This document shows, in pieces, positions 57,645 through 64,000 of a stretch of DNA of 64,000 bases. The first letter of the stretch is position 1, and every line of letters starts with the position of its first letter. The translations under genes were made by a program, and so were the position numbers. Source of the DNA: Streptantibioticus cattleyicolor NRRL 8057 = DSM 46488 (GTDB lineage: Bacteria; Actinomycetota; Actinomycetes; Streptomycetales; Streptomycetaceae); contig NC_017586.1 of NCBI RefSeq assembly GCF_000240165.1, positions 4,725,228 to 4,789,227 on the forward strand, in the 5' to 3' direction. A model generated the notes under the pieces. The model was not told where the DNA came from and ran no database searches. It saw nothing but the letters and a program-made list of their open reading frames with translations.

Positions 57645-59006
57645 TTACAGCTTGGTCCACGCCTCCGTCAGGACGGTACGGATGATCTGCTCGATCTCGT
57701 CGAAGGTCGACTGGTCGGAGATGAGCGGCGGGGAGAGCTGGATGACCGGGTCGCCGCGGTCGTCGGCGCGGCAGTACAGGCCCTCCTCGAACAGCTTCTT
57801 GGAGACGAAGCCGTACAGGATGCGCTCGGACTCCTCGTCGTCGAAGGACTCCTTGGTGACCTTGTCCTTGACCAGCTCGATGCCGTAGAAGAAGCCGTTG
57901 CCGCGCACGTCGCCGACGATCGGCAGGTCGTGCAGCTTCTGCAGGGTCTTCAGGAAGGCGCCCTCGTTGGCCAGGACGTGCTGGTTGAGGCCCTCGCGCT
58001 CGAACAGGTCGAGGTTGGCCAGCGCGACCGCGGCGGAGACCGGGTGGCCGCCGAAGGTGTAGCCGTGCAGGAAGGTGTTGTCCTGCTTGTAGAACGGCTC
58101 GGCGATGCGGTCCGAGACGATCGCGGCGCCGATCGGCGAGTAGCCGGAGGTCATGCCCTTGGCGCAGGTGATGATGTCGGGCACGTAGTCGAACTTGTCG
58201 CAGGCGAACATCGTGCCGAGCCGGCCGAAGGCGCAGATGACCTCGTCGGAGACGAGCAGCACGCCGTGGCGGTCGCAGATCTCCCGCACCCGCTGGAAGT
58301 ATCCGGGCGGCGGCGGGAAGCAGCCGCCGGCGTTCTGCACCGGCTCCAGGAAGACCGCGGCGACGGTCTCCGGGCCCTCGAAGAGGATCTGCTGCTCGAT
58401 CTGGTCGGCGGCCCAGCGGCCGAACGCCTCCGGGTCGTCGCCGTGGATCGGGGCGCGGTAGATGTTGGTGTTGGGCACCTTGTGGGCGCCGGGGACCAGC
58501 GGCTCGAAGGGGGCCTTGAGGGCCGGCAGGCCGGTGATGGACAGGGCGCCCTGCGGGGTGCCGTGGTAGGCGACGGCCCGCGATATCACCTTGTACTTGG
58601 TGTGGTTGCCGGTGAGCTTGTGGTACTGCTTGGCCAGCTTCCAGGCGGTCTCCACCGCCTCGCCGCCACCGGTGGTGAAGAAGACCTTGTTGAGGTCGCC
58701 CGGGGCGTAGTGCGCCAGCCGCTCGGCCAGTTCGATCGCCTTGGGGTGGGCGTACGACCACACCGGGAAGAAGGCCAGCTCGGCCGCCTGCTTGGCGGCG
58801 ACCTCGGCGAGCTCGCGGCGGCCGTGGCCCGCCTGGACGACGAAGAGGCCGGCCAGCCCGTCGAGGTACTTCTTCCCGTCGGTGTCGTAGATGTACGTGC
58901 CCTCGCCGCGGGTGATCGTCGGCACCGGGGCGTTCTCGTACGACGACATGCGGGTGAAGTGCATCCACAGGTGGTCGTACGCAGTCTTTGACAAGTCCGC
59001 GCTCAT
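57645..59006 (-). CDS. Class III (omega) aminotransferase, probable putrescine/GABA-pathway transaminase
   Basis: 453 residues, fold-type I PLP enzyme. FTTGGGEAVETAWKLAKQYH binds the cofactor phosphate, SDEVICAFGR carries the PLP-ring Asp, and the Schiff-base Lys is in CAKGMTSGYSP. The closest recognisable type is the putrescine/cadaverine-pyruvate transaminase (SpuC) group. With the divergent aldehyde dehydrogenase it would convert putrescine to 4-aminobutanal and then GABA. Two bases separate it from the AsnC regulator gene, so they form one transcript. Matches the SCO5655-5657 arrangement as I recall. Confidence 0.9.
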   Translation of the reverse strand: MSADLSKTAYDHLWMHFTRMSSYENAPVPTITRGEGTYIYDTDGKKYLDGLAGLFVVQAGHGRRELAEVAAKQAAELAFFPVWSYAHPKAIELAERLAHYAPGDLNKVFFTTGGGEAVETAWKLAKQYHKLTGNHTKYKVISRAVAYHGTPQGALSITGLPALKAPFEPLVPGAHKVPNTNIYRAPIHGDDPEAFGRWAADQIEQQILFEGPETVAAVFLEPVQNAGGCFPPPPGYFQRVREICDRHGVLLVSDEVICAFGRLGTMFACDKFDYVPDIITCAKGMTSGYSPIGAAIVSDRIAEPFYKQDNTFLHGYTFGGHPVSAAVALANLDLFEREGLNQHVLANEGAFLKTLQKLHDLPIVGDVRGNGFFYGIELVKDKVTKESFDDEESERILYGFVSKKLFEEGLYCRADDRGDPVIQLSPPLISDQSTFDEIEQIIRTVLTEAWTKL

Positions 59007-59008
59007 GG

Positions 59009-59512
59009 CTATCTGGTTCCCCAGGTGTAGGTCTGCTTCCGGAGCTTGAGGTAGACGAAGCTCTCGGTGGACCGCACGCCGGGCAGCGCGCGGATCCGCT
59101 TGTTGATCGTCTCCAGGAGGTGGTCGTCGTCCTCGCAGACGATCTCGATCAGCAGGTCGAAGGAGCCGGCCGTCATGACGACGTACTCCACCTCTCCCAT
59201 CTCGGCCAGCGCGTCGGCGACCGGTTCGAGGTCGCCCTCGACGTTGATGCCGACCATCGCCTGGCGCCGGAACCCCACGGTGAGCGGGTCGGTGACGGCG
59301 ACGATCTGCATGACGCCCTGGTCGAGAAGTTTCTGGACACGCTGCCGTACGGCCGCCTCGGACAGGCCGACGGCCTTGCCGATTGCGGCGTAGGGCCGGC
59401 GTCCGTCCTCCTGCAACTGCTCGATGATCGCCTTGGAGACGGAGTCGATCACCGGAGCGCCGTTGCGGTCCTTCGGGTCAGGTGTACGAGTGGCCACGAC
59501 CCCACTCTGCAT
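59009..59512 (-). CDS. Lrp/AsnC-family regulator
   Basis: 167 residues: winged helix (about 22-70; SKAIIEQLQEDGRRPYAAIG, LSEAAVRQRVQKLL) and an ACT-like RAM domain for effector binding and oligomer formation. It sits between the transaminase and the divergent aldehyde dehydrogenase, so probably regulates both in response to a polyamine-derived amine or amino acid. ATG 59512 is chosen; no strong ribosome site is seen and an internal GTG five codons later is possible. Confidence 0.9.
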   Translation of the reverse strand: MQSGVVATRTPDPKDRNGAPVIDSVSKAIIEQLQEDGRRPYAAIGKAVGLSEAAVRQRVQKLLDQGVMQIVAVTDPLTVGFRRQAMVGINVEGDLEPVADALAEMGEVEYVVMTAGSFDLLIEIVCEDDDHLLETINKRIRALPGVRSTESFVYLKLRKQTYTWGTR

Positions 59513-59556
59513 GAGAGGTCGTCTTTCCCGCAACCCAGAATCGATGAAATCCGTTG

Positions 59557-59574
59557 TTGATCGCTCAAAATTTT
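59557..59574. promoter_or_regulatory. Candidate AsnC operator in the divergent spacer
   Basis: TTGA-TCGC-TCAA (59557-59568) is a perfect dyad, immediately followed by AAAATTTT overlap (59567-59574), an AT-rich island in GC-rich DNA. Lrp/AsnC proteins favour such flexible AT-centred dyads. Confidence 0.45.
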
Positions 59575-59716
59575 ACTGATTCCATTGCGAGCGGCGTGTG
59601 GGTATGTCGAAACCGCCCGTCCTCCCGTTAGGGTGGGAGGTGTCTCGACGTACGGACACCAGGTCGTACGGACATCAGGTCCACCGAACCGGCACAGCAC
59701 CAGACAGGAGAAGGCA

Positions 59717-61153
59717 GTGAGCGAACTCCGTACCCTGCGCAACTACATCGACGGGGAGTTCCGCGACGCCGCCGACGGCCGCACCACCGACATCGTCAAC
59801 CCGGCCACCGGTGAGGTGTACGCGACCGCGCCGCTGTCCGCCGCCGCGGACGTCGACGCGGCCATGGCCGCCGCCGCTGCCGCCTTCCCGGCCTGGCGGG
59901 ACACCACTCCGGCCGAGCGGCAGCGGGCGCTGCTGAGGATCGCCGACGCGATCGAGGCGCGCGCCGAGGAGCTGATCGCCGCGGAGAGCGAGAACACCGG
60001 CAAGCCGATCGGTCTGACCCGGACCGAGGAGATCCCGCCGATGGTCGACCAGATCCGGTTCTTCGCCGGGGCCGCGCGGCTGCTGGAGGGGCGCTCGGCC
60101 GGCGAGTACATGGAGGGGATGACCTCCATCGTGCGCCGGGAGCCGGTCGGGGTGTGCGCCCAGGTGGCGCCGTGGAACTACCCGATGATGATGGCGGTGT
60201 GGAAGTTCGCCCCGGCGATCGCCGCGGGCAACACGGTGGTGCTCAAGCCCTCCGACACCACCCCGGCCTCCACCGTGCTGCTCGCCGAGATCCTCGGCGG
60301 CATCCTGCCCAAGGGCGTCTTCAACGTGATCTGCGGCGACCGGGAGACCGGCCGGCTGATGGTGGAGCACCCGACCCCGGCGATGGCCTCCATCACCGGT
60401 TCGGTCCGGGCCGGCGTCCAGGTGGCCGGCAGCGCCGCCAAGGACGTCAAGCGGGTCCACCTCGAACTCGGCGGCAAGGCCCCGGTCGTGGTCTTCGAGG
60501 ACGTCGACATCCACAAGGCGGTGGAGGACATCGCGCTGGCCGGCTTCTTCAACGCCGGCCAGGACTGCACCGCCGCCACCCGCGTGCTGGTCCACGAGTC
60601 CGTCCACGACGAGTTCGTCACCGCGCTGACCAAGGCCGCCGCCGAGACGAAGACCGGTCTGCCGGACGACGACGACGTGCTCTACGGCCCGCTCAACAAC
60701 GCCAACCAGCTCGCCCAGGTCACCGGGTTCATCGAGCGGCTGCCGGAGCACGCCAGGGTGGAGACCGGCGGCGCGCGCGTCGGCGACAAGGGGTACTTCT
60801 TCGCCCCGACCGTCGTGACCGGGCTGCGCCAGGACGACGAGATCGTCCAGAACGAGGTCTTCGGCCCGGTGATCACCGTGCAGAAGTTCACCGACGAGGA
60901 GCAGGCCGTCGAGTACGCCAACGGCGTGGAGTACGCGCTGGCCTCCTCGGTGTGGACCAAGGACCACGCCCGTGCCATGCGGATGTCGAAGAAGCTCGAC
61001 TTCGGCTGCGTGTGGATCAACACCCACATCCCGCTGGTCGCCGAGATGCCGCACGGCGGCTTCAAGAAGTCCGGCTACGGCAAGGACCTGTCGGCCTACG
61101 GCTTCGAGGACTACACGCGCGTCAAGCACGTGATGACCTCGCTGGACGGCTGA
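59717..61153 (+). CDS. Gamma-aminobutyraldehyde dehydrogenase
   Basis: 478 residues of the aldehyde dehydrogenase superfamily. Catalytic Cys in FFNAGQDCTAATR, general-base Glu in HLELGGKAP, and NAD-binding PWNYPMMMAVWKFAPA are present. NYIDGEF at the start and SGYGKDLSAYGFEDYTRVKHV at the end match aminobutyraldehyde/betaine-aldehyde-type enzymes, which oxidise 4-aminobutanal to GABA. GTG 59717 has AGGAGAAGG upstream. Divergent from asnC and the transaminase. Confidence 0.93.
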   Translation: MSELRTLRNYIDGEFRDAADGRTTDIVNPATGEVYATAPLSAAADVDAAMAAAAAAFPAWRDTTPAERQRALLRIADAIEARAEELIAAESENTGKPIGLTRTEEIPPMVDQIRFFAGAARLLEGRSAGEYMEGMTSIVRREPVGVCAQVAPWNYPMMMAVWKFAPAIAAGNTVVLKPSDTTPASTVLLAEILGGILPKGVFNVICGDRETGRLMVEHPTPAMASITGSVRAGVQVAGSAAKDVKRVHLELGGKAPVVVFEDVDIHKAVEDIALAGFFNAGQDCTAATRVLVHESVHDEFVTALTKAAAETKTGLPDDDDVLYGPLNNANQLAQVTGFIERLPEHARVETGGARVGDKGYFFAPTVVTGLRQDDEIVQNEVFGPVITVQKFTDEEQAVEYANGVEYALASSVWTKDHARAMRMSKKLDFGCVWINTHIPLVAEMPHGGFKKSGYGKDLSAYGFEDYTRVKHVMTSLDG

Positions 61154-61168
61154 CCGGACCCGGACCGG

Positions 61169-61203
61169 GACGGCCGCCGCGACCAGGTGTCGCGGCGGCC
61201 GTC
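61169..61203 (+). terminator. Terminator of the aldehyde dehydrogenase gene
   Basis: Perfect 15-bp stem GACGGCCGCCGCGAC / GTCGCGGCGGCCGTC with a CAGGT loop, 15 bp past the stop and between convergent genes. Confidence 0.9.
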
Positions 61204-61250
61204 GTCCGTTCCAACGGCCCCGCGCCGCAGGGCCGTTGACCGGCGCGGGG

Positions 61251-62297
61251 TCAGCTGCGGGCGGCGGTGTACGCGTCGATCTCGGCGGCCAGCCGGGACT
61301 TGCCCGCCTCGTCGAGGAAGGACGCGGTCACCGCGTTCTTCGCCAGGGCGGCCACCCCGGCCGCGTCGAGGCCGAGCAGCCGGGCGGTCACCGCGTACTC
61401 GGTGTTGAGGTCGGTGCCGAACATCGGCGGGTCGTCGCTGTTGACGGTGACCAGCACCCCGGCCGCCACCATCTCCTTGACGGGGTGCTCGTCCAGGGTG
61501 GCCACCGCGCGGGTGGCGATGTTGGAGGTGGGGCAGACCTCCAGCGGGATGCGGTGCTCGGCGAGGTGGGCCAGGAGCCGCGGGTCCTGGACGGCGCTGG
61601 TGCCGTGGCCGATGCGTTCGGCGCCCAGCTCGGTCAGCGCGTCCCAGATGGTCTGCGGCCCGGTGGTCTCGCCGGCGTGCGGCACGCTGTGCAGCCCGGC
61701 CGCCCGCGCCCGGTCGAAGTACGGCTTGAACTGCGGCCTGGGCACCCCGATCTCCGGGCCGCCCAGCCCGAAGGAGACCAGCCCCTCGGGTGCCTGGTCC
61801 ACCGCGATGTCGCAGGTGACGGCGGCCGACTCCAGCCCGGCCTCGCCGGGGATGTCGAAGCACCAGCGCAGCACGGTGCCCAGCTCCGCCTCGGCGGCCT
61901 TGCGGGCGTCCTCGATCGCCTCCAGGAACGCCTCGGCCGGTATGCCGCGCCGCACCGAGCTGTAGGGGGTGATGGTCAGCTCCGCGTACCGGATGTTCTG
62001 CCGGGCCATGTCCCTGGCGACCTCGTAGGTCAGCAGCCGGACGTCCTCGGGGGTGCGGATGAGGTCCACCACCGACAGGTAGACCTCGATGAAGTGGGCG
62101 AAGTCGCGGAAGGTGAAGTAGTCGGCGAGGACCTCGGGGTCGGCCGGGACCTTCGAGTCCGGGTGGCGGGCGGCCAGTTCGGCAACGATGCGCGGCGAGG
62201 CCGAGCCCACGTGGTGCACGTGCAGCTCCGCCTTGGGCAGCCCGGCGATGAACGCCGCCAGATCCTGGTCGCCGGCCGGTACGGAACTGGTGGTCAT
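61251..62297 (-). CDS. add: Adenosine deaminase family protein
   Basis: 348 residues, amidohydrolase TIM barrel. Zinc and catalytic motifs: HVHHVGS (HxH, about 23-29), HAGET with the catalytic Glu, GHGTS, and SDDPPMFGTDL. The HxH is followed by HVG rather than the common LEG/LDG of classical adenosine deaminases, so the substrate could differ, for example aminodeoxyfutalosine or another adenosine derivative. GGAGG just before ATG 62297 fixes the start. Confidence 0.88.
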   Translation of the reverse strand: MTTSSVPAGDQDLAAFIAGLPKAELHVHHVGSASPRIVAELAARHPDSKVPADPEVLADYFTFRDFAHFIEVYLSVVDLIRTPEDVRLLTYEVARDMARQNIRYAELTITPYSSVRRGIPAEAFLEAIEDARKAAEAELGTVLRWCFDIPGEAGLESAAVTCDIAVDQAPEGLVSFGLGGPEIGVPRPQFKPYFDRARAAGLHSVPHAGETTGPQTIWDALTELGAERIGHGTSAVQDPRLLAHLAEHRIPLEVCPTSNIATRAVATLDEHPVKEMVAAGVLVTVNSDDPPMFGTDLNTEYAVTARLLGLDAAGVAALAKNAVTASFLDEAGKSRLAAEIDAYTAARS

Positions 62298-62349
62298 CGG
62301 TCCTCCACATGTCGTCGGTCGGCTCATGGTAGACGCCGGGAACGACACG

Positions 62350-62384
62350 GCGGGCCCGGGCGGTTCACGCCCGCCCGGGCCCGC
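62350..62384 (-). terminator. Terminator of the S53 peptidase gene
   Basis: Perfect 14-bp stem GCGGGCCCGGGCGG / CCGCCCGGGCCCGC with a 7-nt loop, 16 bp past the peptidase stop on the minus strand and 53 bp upstream of the add start. Confidence 0.85.
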
Positions 62385-62399
62385 GTCCGGTGACCGGGG

Positions 62400-64000
62400 T
62401 CAGCCGATGTCGAGCGCGGTGTCGTCGATCAGGAAGTCGGTGGCGAGCGAGGAGTCCTCGGTGCCGGTGAACTTCAGGGTCACCGTCTGCCCCGCGAACG
62501 AGGACAGGTCGAAGGACTTCTGCACGTAGCCGGTGTTGGCATTGGCGTTGGAGTAGGTCGCCAGGGTGGTGGAGCCGGCCTGGACGGTCAGCTTGTCGTA
62601 GGCGGTGGTGCCCGACTCCTGGGTGTCGATGTGCAGCCAGAAGCTGAAGGTGGCCTTGCAGCCGGCCGGGATGGTCACCGTCTGGGACAGGGTGTCGGTG
62701 TGGGTGGTGCCGTAGCCGTCCAGCCACGCCTTCCACGAGCCGGAGTGGGCCGGCTCACTGCTGCTGTTGTCGATCACGCCGGAGGAGGCGCTCCACGGCG
62801 CGGCGCTGCCGGTCTCGAAGCCGGGGTTGCCCAGCAGCTGCGAGGCGGTGCAGCCGCCGCCGGAGGAGCTGGTGACGGTCCAGGTGAAGGTGGTCGAGCC
62901 GGTGGCGCCGGTGGTGTCCTTGGCGGTCACGGTCACCGTCGAGCTGCCGGCGGTGGTCGGGGTGCCGCTGATCAGACCGGTCGAGGAGTTGATCGACAGC
63001 CCGGCCGGCAGACCGGTGGCGCTGTAGGTCAGGGTCTGGCCGGAGGCCGAGTCGCTCGCCTTGATCTGGAGCGAGGCGGCGGTGTTCACCACGGTGGACT
63101 GGTTGCCCGGGTTGGTCACCGTCACCGTGTTGCCGGTGCTGGAGCCGGAGGTGAAGGCGGCGGTGCCGTTGGGGGTGCCCAGACCCGTGGGACCGTCGTA
63201 GCCGGGGCCCGCGGTGCACAGGTACGACGGCGAGCACGAGCCGTTGCTGCCCGAGGTCACGTCGTTGAGCGCGGAGGTGTGGGCGTACGGGTACGAGGCC
63301 GGGTAGCTGTTCGCGGCCGGGGTGCCGGCCAGCGCGTAGACCGAGGCGATGATCGGCGAGGAGGCGCTGGTGCCGCCGTAGACGTTCCAGCCGGAGCCGC
63401 CGTAGGTCTGGTAGACGGCCACGCCGGTGGCCGGGTCGGCGACCGCGGAGACGTCGGAGATGGTGCGCTTGGCGCAGCCGGTGTCCTTCTGCCAGGACGG
63501 CTTGGGGTCGTAGGCGGAGCAGCCGGAGCCGGTGCCCTCGGTGCTGGAGGTGTTCCAGACCGACTCGCTCCAGCCGCGGGAGTTGCTCGCCCGGGTCAGC
63601 GCGGTGCCGCCGACCGAGGTGACGTACTGCGAGGCGGCCGGGTACTCGGCCCCGTAGGCGCTGTCACCGGCGCTGACGGTGATGGCCACGCCGGGGTGGT
63701 TGAAGTACTGGCTGTCGGCGGTCAGGTCGGAGGAGTCCTCCGCGCCGCCGTAGCTGTTGGAGACGTACTTGGCGCCCTGCGCGACCGCCTGGTTGACGGC
63801 GGTGCCCAGGTCGCTCATGTTGGCGCTGTTCGCCTCGACCAGCAGGATGTGGCACTGCGGGCAGGTGGCGCTGACCATGTCGACGTCGAGCGATATCTCG
63901 CCGGCCCAACCGGAGTCCGCGGTCGGGTAGTTGGTGCCGCCGTTCTGGTCGATCTTCTTGAAGCAGCCGTTGGCGGTGGTGCAGGCCGGCAGGCCGTACT
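62400..64000 (-). CDS. Secreted S53 (sedolisin/kumamolisin-type) serine-carboxyl peptidase, 5'-truncated by the window
   Basis: 533 residues are visible and the frame is open at the window edge, so the signal peptide and prodomain lie outside. Catalytic Glu and Asp are in GEISLDVDM (ExxxD), the oxyanion Asp in SAGDSAYG, and the nucleophile in YGGTSASSP, the full S53 set. A bacterial Ig-like putative domain ([20 protein letters not shown]) and a C-terminal jelly-roll-like domain ([12 protein letters not shown] ... [17 protein letters not shown]) follow, probably for substrate or wall binding. Acid-active extracellular protease by family. Confidence 0.93.
   Translation of the reverse strand, partial: YGLPACTTANGCFKKIDQNGGTNYPTADSGWAGEISLDVDMVSATCPQCHILLVEANSANMSDLGTAVNQAVAQGAKYVSNSYGGAEDSSDLTADSQYFNHPGVAITVSAGDSAYGAEYPAASQYVTSVGGTALTRASNSRGWSESVWNTSSTEGTGSGCSAYDPKPSWQKDTGCAKRTISDVSAVADPATGVAVYQTYGGSGWNVYGGTSASSPIIASVYALAGTPAANSYPASYPYAHTSALNDVTSGSNGSCSPSYLCTAGPGYDGPTGLGTPNGTAAFTSGSSTGNTVTVTNPGNQSTVVNTAASLQIKASDSASGQTLTYSATGLPAGLSINSSTGLISGTPTTAGSSTVTVTAKDTTGATGSTTFTWTVTSSSGGGCTASQLLGNPGFETGSAAPWSASSGVIDNSSSEPAHSGSWKAWLDGYGTTHTDTLSQTVTIPAGCKATFSFWLHIDTQESGTTAYDKLTVQAGSTTLATYSNANANTGYVQKSFDLSSFAGQTVTLKFTGTEDSSLATDFLIDDTALDIG

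Overview
The window is high-GC DNA with mostly GC-ending third codon positions and frequent GTG starts. Its gene order is that of the conserved core of a Streptomyces chromosome or a close relative in the Streptomycetaceae. The runs smc-glcP-ftsY-nsdA-amtB-glnK-glnD-ffh, rpsP-khpA-rimM-trmD-rplS, four tandem signal peptidases (sipW/X/Y/Z), yraN-comM-dprA-whiG and rpsB-tsf-pyrH-frr-cdsA-rlmN match the order I remember from the S. coelicolor SCO5577-SCO5645 region. The species was not identified. No rRNA, tRNA, CRISPR array, prophage or transposase gene was seen.

Layout. 1-3.2 kb: an HxlR regulator divergent from a flavodoxin-fold protein, a damaged-looking CAP-domain gene, acylphosphatase and a small coiled-coil protein. 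3.2-10.5 kb: smc, the glucose permease glcP, a dispersed repeat and an NCS1 permease. 10.9-19.3 kb: ftsY, a primase-polymerase-like gene, nsdA (differentiation regulator) and the nitrogen operon amtB-glnK-glnD behind a GlnR-like box. 19.3-23.4 kb: a pyruvate-dehydrogenase-type operon (E1 alpha, E1 beta, E2) with a GntR/FCD regulator, sitting between glnD and ffh. 23.6-31.3 kb: ffh, a GNAT acetyltransferase, an FtsH-type protease, a methyltransferase, proS and an HExxH protein. 31.4-39.7 kb: ribosomal protein and RNA-maturation genes, four signal peptidases, a NUDIX protein, a DUF2469 protein and yraN. 39.7-45.8 kb: comM, an enlarged dprA, whiG, a TetR regulator and an M23 peptidase. 46.1-51.9 kb: rpsB, tsf, pyrH, frr, cdsA, rlmN. 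51.9-57.5 kb: a TPP riboswitch with a ykoE/D/C-like thiamine-precursor transporter, a second dispersed repeat and a two-gene ABC transporter. 57.6-64 kb: an aminotransferase / AsnC regulator / aminobutyraldehyde dehydrogenase unit (probable putrescine-to-GABA catabolism), adenosine deaminase and a secreted S53 peptidase cut by the window edge.

Working together. The window combines protein export (FtsY, Ffh, four type I signal peptidases), translation and RNA maturation, chromosome organisation (Smc), nitrogen sensing (AmtB, GlnK, GlnD, with polyamine/GABA catabolism nearby) and developmental control (NsdA, WhiG).

Most unusual. Two copies of a MITE-like non-coding element (about 480 and 607 bp) lie in opposite orientation, each between convergent genes. 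The full copy has 31-bp terminal inverted repeats with one mismatch. A tandem partial copy runs into an ABC permease gene and supplies its last codons and stop. Next are a DprA with about 300 extra N-terminal residues containing 60-residue Pro/Gly-rich repeats, and an M23 peptidase frame that stays open antisense through the entire tetR gene. I found no convincing new multi-gene system; the repeat family is the best candidate for undescribed biology.
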